DNA from: Coriaria nepalensis
Taxonomy: Eukaryota > Streptophyta > Magnoliopsida > Cucurbitales > Coriariaceae
Length of the DNA stretch: 64,000 nt
Direction of reading: 5' to 3'
Assembly: GCA_027186245.1 (NCBI GenBank)
Contig: CP114500.1
Span: 3,234,001-3,298,000, forward strand
The notes below the pieces were generated by a model that made no database searches, was not told the DNA's origin, and saw nothing but the letters and a program-made list of their open reading frames with translations. Shown piece by piece: positions 32,811 to 45,815 of the stretch (position 1 is the stretch's first letter; the number at the start of each line of letters is the position of its first letter). The position numbers were made by a program, and so were the translations under genes.

Positions 32811-35800
32811 GGGTTATCGAATTTAAGGTCCCCAAAAGTAAATTAAGTGAAATATTTTAAGTTAAAACGTAAATCGACCCACCTTTTATTTTTCTCTTCA
32901 TTTTTCATTACTTCTATTTTGCTCCTTTCTATTATCACACACACATTTCTCAATTGAGTATATTATTATGATCTGTAGTTTTAAAAAATTTATTATTTAT
33001 TATTTATTTATTTATAAATTTTAGAGAATTTTAAAATTTTGTGTATTATTTAGGAATTAAATTTATTTCGATAGTAAAATTTAAGAATTTTAGCATTAGA
33101 ATTGTATATAAATTTAAATATTTTGAAAATTAATTTTAATTTTAATTATGATTTTTAAAAACATAGATCATCATTAATTTTTTTTTTCCCTCTAAAAAGG
33201 ACTTAAAATTAATTTCATGGATCCGCCTTGATCGTACCATTTAAATATATGAGATACGATGATAAAATAGAAAATAAAGAGAAATCAATAACAATGAAAT
33301 TTAATTGCCGTACGTACCCTCGTAATAGAAAATTGTTGTAATTTTGCATGCGGTCGGTTTGGGGAAAAACCTATAGACAGATTCCTTGCTTGTTTTGCCA
33401 AATTCACAACTACGTACTAACTGTCAATCTTCTTAAAGCACTTCTTTTTAAGTATTCTCCTCAAAAAAATTATAAATAAACAATGAGGATAATGACAATT
33501 AGGAGTCATCTAGCCTTTTTAAGACACTTTAGGAGTGGTCATAGAAATTACTTTATTCGCGGAAGGAGTTGACATTTTGACAAGACACAAGTTTTCAAGA
33601 AGTTAAACAGAAGTTGTTCCCGTGGCGGAGGATGGGCCCCTCTTTTGACCTTTAGGGGATGATGGTCCGGCAGCGGTGTGTGTGATTCCCGCGATTGTCC
33701 GAATTTATATTCTTATTATTTTCTGTATTTACTTAATGATATCGTGTGAGTTTTAAATCTTCTATTAAGATTTGCAATTCGTCAATAAAAAGAATGAATC
33801 CTCCCTCGTGTTCATGACATAACAATACTAGGCTACTACTACTAGCTAGTACTGCACTTATACTGTTACTAAGGATTCTTTTTTTTTTTTTATTTTGTAA
33901 TTATGAATTTTGTTTGGTACTAGTGTCAAAAGTCATTGAATATGGATTTTTTGGTCACTGATTTATGAATCTTAGCTATTTGCTTTTTGGGAAGGTACAC
34001 GTGATGACGCGAGAGAGATAGTGTGAGCTGTGAGTGTACTGTGTATAGTCCTTGGTTTTCTAAGTTTTCTAAATAGAAGCAATTTGCTCTTACTGGCTTC
34101 ACTTCTTCCTACATCATCCTCTGATTCGATACCTTGGTTTTCCAAATTCAACCATTTAGTGCTGTCACCTCTACGCTCATTAATATGGGGTCGGATTTAA
34201 TAGTGAGATATCGGATTTCATGATTTTAATTGACAGAAAATATAAAATTAATAATATATGAGATATCGGTCTAAGATATATAAACCGATCAGAGAATTTT
34301 TGACCATTTGATTCATATATAATTTAAATTATTCTAAATATTGAAAGGGCCTCAAAAGTTGAAACCTTTCAATCCTTAGAATTACTTTATAAGTCGAAGG
34401 GACTCAGCTTTATAAAAAATCTTTTAATCATTAAAATTTCTTTATAAATCAATATGTATTCTGAATACTCGTCAACTAGTCAAATATTTTAGTACATAAT
34501 TTAATATAATACAAAGCATTTCTATCATTTTCTTCTTCTTTTTATTTTGATTATTATTATTATACTCGAATGTCAACGTCTTTTAGATTCATAAAACCTC
34601 TTCACTTCTAGCATAAGAGGGACTTTGATTTGACTACGATAGATAATTATATTAAAATTAATAATTATTTTCATTTATTAAGAATTAAAATAAAAAAATA
34701 AATCATTTATTTAAAAATACATATTTTTTTGAGTAAAATAAAATAACTTATTTTTTTGCACTAAGCATTTTTTCATAATACAAAATTTGATTGAATTTAT
34801 TAAGTAATTAATCAAATTTTATATTCAAAAACTTATTTTTACACGATTTAAAATCATTCTTTGTAGATCCAAATAAATGATAAAAGAAATTGGGGATTAC
34901 ATTTTCTATCATTTTCATTCCCCAGTTCTTCTTATATATGTAAATCGAACTAAACCTCCTGATGATTTTTCTCTAGATTTTTTGTTTTTAAAAAATATTA
35001 TATAAGTACTTAATATGGATACTATTTATGTATAATTTAGTTGGTTTATGTATTAAATCTGAATTCTCCACAGAGGTTATAAGTTATGGAGAATATGTAT
35101 ATCATTTTACATACAATATATTACAGTCTTACCTAAGGTTTTAACCGTACCAAAAATATGTATAATTTACAAACAAATAAACGTCTTTAGTGTAAAACCA
35201 AATGGAAGAGTTGTGGACAGTACAGCCAGTACTATGTATCGGTCTCCGACCCACTGACAGAGAATGGACCGGTCATGGCGGTGTCTGACTCTCACTCAGC
35301 CTTGAGCCATCTGATCAATTCCGACTTAAATAAATTACCCTCCTTGCCCAGTTTTCTACAGTGATTCAGAATGTTTATTCATCATTTTTACCATGCAACT
35401 CCTTTAACCCACGCGACATTTTCAAAAGCTGGTCCCGCTTTTGCCCCCACTCCAAATCTGACAAACCCTTCTTCTTCTTGTTCTTCTTTTTTTTTTTTTT
35501 TTTTTTTTCATTTGTTTTACTCCAAAATTTTACCCCCTCCCCTAATAGCAAATAGGACTGCAGGATTATTTCATAGAAATATCAATGCTACACAAAACCA
35601 ACATGTCGTACCCAACTAGATCACAGTCCGTTTTTCTGATTTCTTACATGAACGACATTAATATTAATATTAATATTATTAACAGTAATAAATGATCATA
35701 CGGTTGGTATTAACCGACGGGATCTCGTTTTGGTTAACATTTATATCGTATGTGATAATATCAGCTGACATGTACCGTATACTACTTACTATGTATCTAC

Positions 35801-36010
35801 TTAAGTAAGAACATAACTGAGTAACAGACTCACCGCATGCACTGATTCTTACTCGCGCTCTCCTTGATGGGACTTCACCTCTTCTTTCAAGCTTCAGGAC
35901 ATACTATTCACGCGCCAATGAGGAGATTGTGGAAATGGGGTTACAAGAGGCATGGAGAATATAAGGCATGTTTATACCGGTTACAGGCCGGTGACGGTAA
36001 AAGGAAGCAA
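32811..36010. other. Intergenic region upstream of the WAV3-like gene
   Basis: AT-rich, no gene supported. The open frames at 35361-35619 lie over a T homopolymer and lack any recognised motif. The last 400 bases are the probable promoter of the RING gene. Confidence 0.55.
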
Positions 36011-36014
36011 CAGC

Positions 36015-36020
36015 CACGTG
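36015..36020. promoter_or_regulatory. G-box (CACGTG) upstream of the WAV3-like gene
   Basis: GCCACGTGCC about 365 bases before the ATG at 36381, next to a TATATATAT stretch (36046-36065). A perfect G-box with favourable flanks can bind bHLH/bZIP factors; function here is inferred. Confidence 0.4.
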
Positions 36021-36380
36021 CCGGTAAAACAGGAGAAAATTACGAATATATATATCTATATATTTATATTCGATCCAAGGAAAAAGGTCATCGTTCTTTC
36101 CCCACCCCTATGTAGTATGTATCTATCTTCCTTCTTTCTGTATCTGATAAAGTCATAAAACTGAGAGAGACAGAGAGTTTTTAGCATCGTCTTCTTCTTC
36201 TTCTTCATCATCTGAGTAAAATCCAATTAGGCTTGTCTTCTTCCTCAGCTTCTCCAAATCGATTAGAATAAGAAGCTCTTCTTCTTTTATCTTCTTCGTC
36301 TCTGAAAAAAAGTAGATAAAAGCGAAAGAGATTTCTACCTTTTTGCATTTCTTATCTCTTAAATTTTGTTCTTTCTAGAA

Positions 36381-38709
36381 ATGGGGACTGGTTGGAGAAG
36401 AGCCTTTTGCCACACGATCCCTAGGGATCCCCAGTCCAGATTTTCAGACAATCCACAGAGCAAAAGTGCAAGCCCAAGCCCAAGAAGTTGCGTCCGATTG
36501 AGGTTCCTCTCCGGAAGTATCAGCAATCCTTCCACACCTCGCCTGCAATCCAATCACCAGCCTGTTTCGGGCCCTAGCTTGCGCTGCAGAACGACAGAAG
36601 AAATTACTACTCCTAAGACGACACCGTCGCCTACTGCTGAATGTGAAACCGCTACTCCTAAGCTCACGAAAAGCCAGAAGCCACTGCGCGCCACCTCGAA
36701 TCCGTCTTCTCCACGCTCTCCTCTGAAACTCTCTCTCTTCAAAAACAGCTTCAAATTCAGGGTGAGAATCTCCAACTTTCTCTACTTTTTAATGATTCCT
36801 TTTCTATCAATTACGATGCTGTTTTGACTTTCATTTTATTGATTTTTTTTTTGGGTTGTAGAGTAGCTGCGGAATCTGTTTGAACAGCGTGAAAACAGGG
36901 CAGGGAACAGCCATTTACACTGCAGAGTGTGCTCACGCGTTTCACTTCTCGTGCATTGCGGATCACATTCGGAAGCATAACCGCCTGAGTTGTCCGGTAT
37001 GCAACACTACCTGGAAAGACGTTCCTCTTCTCTCCGTTCACAAGAATCAAAACGACGGCGTTGCTGAGATCCCAAGCAAACCGCCGCCGAAAGTGGAGGA
37101 CAAGAAGGTGATCGAATATTCATCGCCTAGAGCAATTACAACCGAAAATGAAAAGCAGATCAAGCTCTCGGAATATTCTAGATCTTATGATGACGATGAG
37201 CCGCTGTTATCTCCGACCTCCTGCGGCCGGTTTGTTCCGATTCCGGAGGCAGATGAGAACGGCGATGACGAAGAGGATCATCATGAGGTTGAACAAGAGT
37301 TTCAGAAATTTTGCGTTAATCCGATTAATCAACAAATTCACGGCAAGGAATATTCTAGAAGCAATGTGCAGGTTAGACTTCTTCCAGAATCCGCCATGAT
37401 CTCCGCCGGACGCAGCTACAAGACTTACGCCGTGGCTCTAAGAGTCAAAGCACCGCCGTCTGTATCACTTCTAGAACCTTCTAGACGAGCACCGATCGAT
37501 TTAGTTACAGTGCTGGATATAAGCGCGAGCATGACCGGTCCAAAACTGCTGATGCTTAAGCGAGCTATGCGCTTAGTCATATCGTCTCTCGGCTCATCTG
37601 ACCGGCTCTCTATTGTAGCTTTCTCGGCTAGTCCTAGACGGCTCTTGCCGTTGAGGAGAATGACGGTCCAGGGTCAGCGGTCAGCTCGTCGGATTGTTGA
37701 CCAGCTCATTTGCGGTCAGGGTAGTAGTGTAGGAGAAGCGTTGAGAAAAGCTACTAAAGTGCTTGAAGATCGAAGGGATAGAAATTCCATTGCAAGTATT
37801 ATGCTTCTGTCCGATGGTCAGGACGAGCGGGCCCACAAGAACGGGAAAAATCATCGGCAGACTGCTCAACACAAGTACTCTACTCGGTTCGCTCATATTG
37901 AGATCCCGATCCATTCGTTCGGGTTCGGAGAAAATGGGGCCCACAGCCAGGAGCCTGGCGAAGAGGCCTTTGCGAAATGCGTAGGCGGATTGTTGAGTGT
38001 GGTGGTTCAGGACTTGAGGGTTCAGCTCGGGGTGGGACGGGGTTCGGGTCCGGTTGAGATATCGGCTATTTACTCATGTCATGGACGGCCCACACTCTGT
38101 AGCTCGGGTTCAGTCCGGATTGGGGATTTATTTGCCGGTGAAGAGAGGGAGCTACTCGTGGAACTCCGGGTCCCGACTACGGCCGTAACCGGGTCTCCCT
38201 ATATGATGATGTCAGTTCAATGCCTTTACAAGGACCCGTCGAGCCAAGAAGTTGTTTATGGAAGAGAGCAGGCCTTATTGGTTCCTCAACTCCAAGCCGT
38301 CCGACCGAGCGGGACTAAGATCGAACGGCTGAGAAATTTGTTCATAACGACCCGAGCCATAGCGGAGTCGAGGAGATTGATTGAGCATGATGATTATACG
38401 AGCGCCCATCATTTGCTCACATCAGCCCGAGCTTTACTCATGCAAGCCAGCTCCGTTGCGGCGGACGAGTATGTTCGGGGATTGGAGGCCGAGCTAGAAG
38501 AGCTTCATTGGTGGAGACAGCAGCAGCAACAGCAAATATTTATGATCCAAAGGAAAGAGATGTTAGGTTTGGTGGATGAGAATGGTGAGCCGCTTACGCC
38601 GACTTCCGCTTGGAGAGCGGCTGAGAAGCTGGCTAAGGTTGCCATACTGAAGAAGTCGTTGACCAGTAGGGTCAGCGATTTACACGGCTTCGAAAACGCT
38701 AGGTTTTAA
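36381..38709 (+). CDS. WAVH: WAV3-family RING-H2/vWA E3 ubiquitin ligase (WAVH1/WAVH2/EDA40 type)
   Basis: Predicted E3 ubiquitin ligase; in Arabidopsis WAV3 and its homologues redundantly control root gravitropism and wavy growth. Two exons, 36381-36761 and 36862-38709, join in phase 0 to give 742 residues. The N-terminus MGTGWRRAFC is conserved in the family. A RING-H2 finger spans residues 130-174: C130-x2-C133, C150, H152, H155, C158, then C171-P-V-C174. A von Willebrand A domain follows from about residue 337 (APIDLVTVLDISASM) with MIDAS residues D346-x-S348-x-S350, then a vWA-linked C-terminal domain ending in a Gln run (WWRQQQQQQ) and ASRVSDLHGFENARF-like tail. All zinc ligands are present. 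The first in-frame ATG is 36381. Position after IAA9 matches the WAVH loci of Arabidopsis. Confidence 0.93.
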
Positions 38710-40221
38710 AAAAAGGTTTCTTCAATTGGGTGTTTTTTTTTTTTAATTTTTTTTTATTAAATATTTGTGATGTGTTTTTAGTCTTTAATTTTGAAGGTAA
38801 TGGCAAAAATCCCCATTGAATTGTAGTGTAGGGAGGGATTCTTATGAATTTGATGTAAATGGTCTTAATTTCAATATTTCTACTGGATCCAAACATTTGG
38901 GTAAATTATAATTATTATGAGAAGATTTTTCTTGAATAGTAATGATGATGGGTTTGTGGCCTACATGATTCAAGAGTGGGGGAAAAATGATGGACACATC
39001 ATTACCTAGAAAAAAGGAAAAATGATGATATAACATGATATGCCCAAACAAGTACTCCATGATATTATGGAACATGATGATAACTTACATGTAATGATGA
39101 ACCAACCAATTATTAACACTTGGCTCGTTTGTTTGTTACCTTAAACCTTGTACTCTTCTATAACAATCAGTGACCGCAAATGCTTATATCATGTACTGCA
39201 TTTTAGCTCCATTTTGATTTTTTCTGTTAGTTTGAGGACTAAATCGTAGTTTTTTGTTTATTAACTTCTGATATTTTGCTATAAGAAGTTTATTATTACA
39301 ACCTCTGTGTCCAAATCCATGCACTCATTCACTCACTCTCGCTATAAATAGCAGGATCTTATTAACTCTTTAACTTTATTTAATATGTACACTATCCTTC
39401 ATATGGGTCAATATCTCTCTCATTTGTTCCTGTCCTCTGGCCCGATGGGCCCAGTTACTCACATGTTTTTTTATGTTATTTGGTAATCTTTCCTCTCATT
39501 ATCATCCTCCTTCCATTGCATGGCATGGCATATAGATTCCAATTAAAACAGCGACTGATATATATATATATTTATTTTTTTACTCTGTATGGCCCGTGTA
39601 GGGTTGGGCCCACCGTCCCATCTTCAATCACAAGCCCAGCAACCAATCATATGCCATGTGTATATAATTGCATTTGGATGGTGAGAAATTTTGGGATGTA
39701 AAATAAGGAATAATATAGACTTTGTTTATAAATATTTTTTGCATTTTGAAATATAAAAATTAGTTTTGGAGATGGAATAATCTTATCTGATAACTGTTTT
39801 TATATCAATTTTTGTCTAAAAAATATTTTGTAAAAATTGGAAAAAAATTATGAAAAAAATAAAATACAAAAATCATAAATTGTAGTTTTTTATATTTCAG
39901 AAATGAAATTTGCATTTATGTTACTGAAAATTTGGTTTCTTACAACATGAACCAAACGGGTTTAGTACTCAATAACCGATTTATGTCCTATAATATCGGT
40001 TTTTTGTCATTGTTACTAGAATTGATTTTCAAAATACAAAAAATGAAATTTATTTTCTAACAAAGCCGTACTCTTTTGTCATATGCAGCGAGAACCGAGG
40101 AGAGAAAAGACCCTGTGGTGAAAATATGTCGATCGATCAACTGAGTATAAGTTGATATAAAGTTTGTTATGTTTTCTTTAGATTTCTTTTATTGTTTTCA
40201 AGCATCTAAAACTATATTTCT
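38710..40221. other. Intergenic region downstream of the WAV3-like gene
   Basis: 3' UTR of the RING gene followed by AT-rich sequence. A GC-richer patch at 39430-39660 has no open frame that I recognise. Confidence 0.55.
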
Positions 40222-40620
40222 TATTAGTCTTTAGGACATTGTGTGCTAATCGGGATAATATTGGAAATATGAATGAGTTTACCTTCCATCATTTCAAAAT
40301 ATTAAAATACACTTCTTCATCCCAATTAGCTCCAAAATATTTTAAAAACTTGTCGTATTGCATACTACTACTATTATACCTACCTATTGTGCTTGACGAC
40401 GTCACAAATTCTAAAACTTGACAATCTTGCTTATAATTTGAACTTGAACTTGAGGAATATTTTGATTTTGAGAGTACTTCTAATAACAATATATCTTCTT
40501 TTTTTCTTTGTTTTCGTTGTCGAGGTCACAATTCATTGTACTTATTTTCATCGATACTAAAAACTTGATACAACTTGTCATAATCATTGGCAATTAAAAT
40601 AGTATAATCAAAATTAAGTT
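40222..40620 (-). pseudogene. hAT transposase C-terminal remnant
   Basis: On the minus strand the sequence YFNILK, a TGA stop in place of Trp, then WKVNSFIFPILSRLAHNVL matches the hAT family C-terminal dimerisation domain (W-W-K-x-N-x-x-x-F/Y-P-I-L-S-R-x-A-x-x-V/I-L). Upstream come YDKFLKYFGANWDEE and a serine-rich linker, then YDKLYQVFSIDENKY with an in-frame TGA near 40530. Only this C-terminal piece remains. Confidence 0.7.
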
Positions 40621-42206
40621 ATCACCAATAAAAATAAGAATTGATTTATAATCGGCAAGCTTAATTCTAAGATCTAAAATGACTTCCAAAAAATATATGT
40701 GTGAATTTCATTCCAATATTTTAAAAAAAGTTCCTTCATTTTATTTATAATAAATATAAAAAAAATATCATTATCATATTTGCCAAAATTTGAATTCATT
40801 TTAAGAAGTTATTAAAGAACTAATGGCAAAATCAAAAAATAAACACTAAAAAAATTAATAGTATAGTTATTAAAAATTTATAAAATTTTAATAAATTTTC
40901 TAGCAGTATTCTATTTATTATCGAACAATATAGTATTATATATATTTTTATAATAAAATAAATTAATCTTATAACTATAAGGAAGAACATGCTGTAACAT
41001 AAAAGAAGTAGAATTCCATCTAATATTCATATTAAGAAAAAAATATCTTAATTTTTTATTTAAAAAAATATCTTAATTTTTTATTTAAAAAAATATCTTA
41101 ATTTTTTATTTAAAAAAAATAAAAAATTTTAAATACAAAAATACTTAAATTCTCTAATTTTTTAAATTTCTTAACTTACTAATTTCAAATATACCTTAAC
41201 TTGATAACATGACAACAAAAATACTCAACCATTACCGCATCTATAAGGAAATACTAAATCGGTACTGGTTCGCCGGCAGCATTGGCTATGGATTTATACT
41301 AGCTTTTGGTGCGGGATGGAGCTACAAAGAATGTCTATGACACAAGAGAAGCCATGGAACGGGCCGATGGAAACAAATTCACAAACTTCTTTTTTATAAA
41401 GCCAATATTATGGAAAATTTGGGCAATCTAAACAAATGGCCCAACGAGACTAGCAATTAGCTCACTACTTCCAGTTCCAGCCCATGATATGGCTGTTATG
41501 CGACTACAGTCACTATTTCTCTTACATTCGACGATTTCAAAATGGTGAAGGCCAGTTTGTGAAAGAGTCTTAAAACAGCGTTGAATTTGGATACTTCAAT
41601 TTGATATAATGTGTTAATGTGATTACTGTCTTATGCGTTGGCACAAACTGACCTGAAATCTAGACAGCTTTTCAGTATGACAGTTTCTAAAAAAATGAAA
41701 GAAAAAAAAAAAAATTAGCACCATTAGAATCTAAATAGAATCTTATAAGAAGATATTGGTGGATTAGATAGTTTTTTTTTATAGAAATTTATTTTTCAAA
41801 TTTATAAACATTTTATACTATTTTCTTGAATATTCATGGGATGTGATTTGGCCAAAAAAGAAAAAAGAGATGACGAAACATGAACCCGGAAGAACAATAG
41901 CGAACAATGAAAGCTAACCGATATCTTCATATTACACGAATCAGTAAGTTAATTACAAAAATAACAATTTCCAGATACAGACCTAAACTCAGTATTACAA
42001 TCAACAAGTTCACCTCATACTCGGGAGCAGGCAACTCGGAATAAATCGCGGAATGGGTTTTTTCTCAAATCAATGTAACTAATAGATATCAATGACAAGA
42101 TTGAGGAAGTTTTCCTCTTTATTCCAAATGTGAGTGAGAGCGAGTGTAAACCATAAACCCCCCCACTCCCCCTCTTCTTATACACAGAGAGTACTTGCTT
42201 TTTTTC
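40621..42206. other. AT-rich intergenic region and HEMA1 3' flank
   Basis: Contains three tandem 25-base units with TATCTTAATTTTTTATTTA (TCTTA at 41046, 41071 and 41096). From 41900 on, likely HEMA1 3' UTR. No other gene seen. Confidence 0.6.
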
Positions 42207-44350
42207 TCACTTCTGGTTTTGCTCCACTTTGGCTCTGATCTTCTGCTCCAAAACGGCAATTTCCGTCTCAAGACTGAACATTCTATTAAGAGCGTGCATA
42301 TTTTCGAGAGTCTCACTCAAAGTCCTGCTATCACTCCCATCACATCTCAAATGCTGCATCGGTCCATGAAGAAGCTTGTTTACTATGCCTCTGCTAAGAT
42401 CGTCAACGGCTTTTCTAGTCTTCTTACATACATCATCACCCATCTTGGATAAGCACTTGTCTAGCTCAGCCACTCTGATTCTCTCTGCATAAGCCCTTAG
42501 TTTCTTGATGGTAGGAACTGTCTCTAGTGAATCTCTCCATGCTTCGAATTGTTTAGATTCCTCTGTAATTATTGCTTGAGCCTCCATTGCTTTTCTGAGC
42601 CTCTCTTCCTTATTGGCAGCTACAACTTCCTTGAGATCATCCACATTGTAAACCTGAACGTTTTCTTGGTCATTCACACAAGACCCGACATTTCTAGGAA
42701 CAGAGATGTCAACAAAAAGTCGTCTTCCTCCTACTTCTGGTCCAACTGAGGGGAGTTCTTTAACATGTTCTTTCAAAAACAGAGGAGTTTCTGAAGCAGT
42801 GCTAGTAAAAATCACATCTGCTTCAGCTGCACAAGCCAGCATTTCCGTAAGAGGTTTGTAGATTATCTCAATATCTGTGAATTCTTCTCTGATTGCTGTG
42901 ACTTTCTCTTCGCTTCTATTCACGACCACCATGCTTTTACTCCCTTTTGCTACCAAGTGTTTTATTACAAGCTTCCCCATTTTCCCTGCTCCTATTACGA
43001 GTATTCTGCAAGTACAGTGAGAAGCTTCTGGAAGCTTCATCAAGGCCAATTCTACGGCTGCGGAGCTTACAGAAACTGCCCCTGCAGCAATGTTAGTCTC
43101 GGTCCTGACCCGTTTCCCAACTGATATTGCGTGCTTGAAGAGCCCGCTAACGTTCCTTCCAAACCCGACTACACCCTGGCCCACTTTGACGACTTGCTTG
43201 ACCTGAGCAAGGATTTGACCTTCTCCTAGGACTAGGGAGTCCAGACCAGATGATACTTCAAAGAGGTGTTGCGTTGCATCATTGTTATAGAGCAAAAACC
43301 GGTGCTGACAAATTTCTGAAACAGGGATCCCACTTGTCTGCAAATGAAAACAAAATAATATATCAGCTAATTTGCATTACAATAGATTGAGAATATACTC
43401 TTAAAAATTGATGGTGAGAATCTGATAATATGGGTGCTAAAAAATCCGATATAACAGTCCCCGAGTCCTCTCATATATCAAGCTGATTTCTAAGATAAAT
43501 CAATAGTTCTCTTGGGAGCCAAAAAGGCTTAATGGTATGGAAAAAAAAACTTGTTTTAATGAAAGGAAAGAAAAAACTACCTTCGACATCCATTCAGTGA
43601 CTTCTTTTACACCACGATGTTGAGACAAAGCCACAACATATATCTCCATTCTATTGCAGGTGCTAAGAACAGCTGCTTCTTCTATATGGTTTAAACCACA
43701 TAACTCTCCTATTGCTCGAGGCCACTCTGCTTCCGGAATGGCAAGCTTTTCACGCATCTCAACTGGTGTTGTATGAATGCTAAGCCCAATCACTACAATG
43801 CTGCTCCTTTCTTTTGTATATCCTACGAGTACCAAAAAAAAAAAAAAAACAACTCAAAAGCTTCAGTAAATGATACACAATCGAAGATGTTTCATATTTT
43901 GTTTGCAGGCTTCAAAGTTCCTATAAAATTTACAATCGAATCACAAAACAGGATCGTGAAATCGTAAATCCTAATTGTCCAGAATCGAAACACTAGAAAA
44001 CACGAAAATCAGAAGAAGAAAAGCGACGTACTATCAGCTGCGGAGGTCTTGAGCTGTTCGAGCGCGGAAATATTAGAAGCATTACTAATCTGACCGATTC
44101 CATCACCGTTCTGAACAAGAACATCGGAGGAGGAAGAAGCAGCATCCTCGCACCTCACTGGCTTCAACGAAAACACTTCTCCACGCTGAAAAGGAGTTCT
44201 TCTGCCCCGCACTGATTTACAAGACACCGGAAACTTACAAGAAGTCGACACCGCCGCTCTCAACGAAGAAGACGACGACGTCGACGGAGATCTCAACCAC
44301 AGCGCCTCCAACTTCGCGCAGGCGAAATTGATCGATACAGAAGCCGCCAT
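42207..44350 (-). CDS. HEMA1: Glutamyl-tRNA reductase 1, chloroplastic
   Basis: Reduces glutamyl-tRNA(Glu) to glutamate-1-semialdehyde with NADPH, the first committed and rate-limiting step of plastid tetrapyrrole (chlorophyll and heme) synthesis. Three exons on the minus strand: 44350-44032, 43822-43581 and 43337-42207, with the Arg of DRYTKERSS split by the first intron; 563 residues in total. The first 60 residues are Ser/Arg-rich and acid-poor, a typical chloroplast transit peptide. The catalytic motif [11 protein letters not shown] places the nucleophile at Cys162. The NADPH site is [12 protein letters not shown] (G303-x-G-x-x-G308). The dimerisation domain, [25 protein letters not shown] to [25 protein letters not shown], is complete, and the C-terminus is a coiled coil of the type bound by FLU. 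HEMA1 rather than HEMA2 is inferred from overall likeness. Confidence 0.95.
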
Positions 44351-45815
44351 TGCTTCTCAACAAACAAGAAAAAAAAATCGCGTCAAAATCTTTCAAATAA
44401 CAGAGAGAGAGAGAGATCGAATGAGGAAATCGTCTTAAGAGGTGGGAACTGAAACGAAGAAGGAAGAGATCAAAAAAGAGGATTTTGATTTGATTTGTTA
44501 TTTTGTGAAAACGATTTTTAATTAGTTGTTGAAATGTAAAGAACGCATAAATTTGAGTTTGACCGTCTGAAAAAGAAATAAAGAATAAAAAAAAGGTTGG
44601 GCTGGGCCTGGGCCGGTGGATTTTGGTAGAAAAGAGGATGTGATTTCTCTGCGTTCTGATTGGCCAGTGCACGACGCGTTCTATCCACAGTCTACTATTT
44701 GATGATCTTGTTTTGGATTGGATCCCACACCACGGCACCACCACTCTTTGTAAATAGTTCTGATTTAATGATTGGCCTTTTTTATTTATTTTATTTTATT
44801 TTATTTTAAAATATTATCTTTGCAATTACACTGGACACGATGGAAACGTTGTAAATAGAAATGCTTTGATTATAATATATAGTTCTTTAAAATAAAATAA
44901 AATAAAATAAAATAAAATAAAATAAAATAAAATAAAATAAAATAAAATAAAATATGTCGTGACAGGTGCACTTGTCCACTTCTCAAATTCACAAAACAGA
45001 GTGTATCAAAAGAGTAAGACAAAAAATGATTCCTCTATCGATCCCAATAGCTGAATTTTGATACTCATCGGTTTTATTTAGGTAAGTTTTTTAAATTGAA
45101 TTTTCAGTATAAACGGAAATCTAAAAAATTAACTCTAATGTTATGATATCTAATATTCATTGATTTAAAATAAATTATTAAAATTATTTATAATAATAGA
45201 TATGTGTATTTTCTTATATAATCAATATAAAGAAAATAATCTCATATGATAACGTTCAATACTCATGAAATACACAAGTGAAAGAGGTGTATATGCCTAG
45301 ATTTTGCATGAAAGAGATAAGGTGTGAAGAACAATTGTGATAGAGATTGCTTTTCAAGATTTCAGGGCCTGTGTTTGTCACAAACTCTCTTTTTTACAAC
45401 GTACGTGGGCAATAGCCCTACTTGCATTCCTGGATAGGAACTCTTTGGTTTGGTTAAAACTAATAATAAGAATAATAATAATAATAATAATAATCTTTGC
45501 ATTCCTGGATAGGAACTCTTTGTTTTGGAATGGTACAAAAATCGAATAACAGAGTACAGGGTACATAGTATAAGTATGTATGGCCGGTGGGCTTTTATTT
45601 TGGGCTCAACTAATGAATGCTTTGGACACCACATTTGGCCCATCAGATATGAACTCAAAATTCTAGCTTGCCTACTACAGTTTTCAAGAACATGTACTGG
45701 TAATTGGTATCATATATAATTATTGTATCTGCAGATATGAATTCAACATAAATAAATTAAAAAAAAAAAAAAAAAAAAACTGAAATGAAGGTCGAAGTTA
45801 GTTAAAAAAGACAAA
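44351..45815. other. HEMA1 promoter and intergenic region
   Basis: HEMA1 5' UTR and promoter at 44351-44760 (a GAGAGA tract in the leader at 44402-44414), then AT-rich sequence. Around 45428-45525 a 17-base motif (CATTCCTGGATAGGAACTC) occurs twice, flanking an (AAT)-type run. No gene seen. Confidence 0.6.
44889..44954. repeat. (AAAAT)n microsatellite
   Basis: About 13 uninterrupted five-base AAAAT units. Confidence 0.95.

Noticed and set aside
36366..36380. Upstream start of the WAV3-like frame
   Set aside because: It begins at TTG, not ATG; MGTGWRRAFC at 36381 is the conserved start.
44235..44744. 169-codon minus frame at the HEMA1 5' end
   Set aside because: It reads a different frame through exon 1 and the promoter; the real start is 44350.
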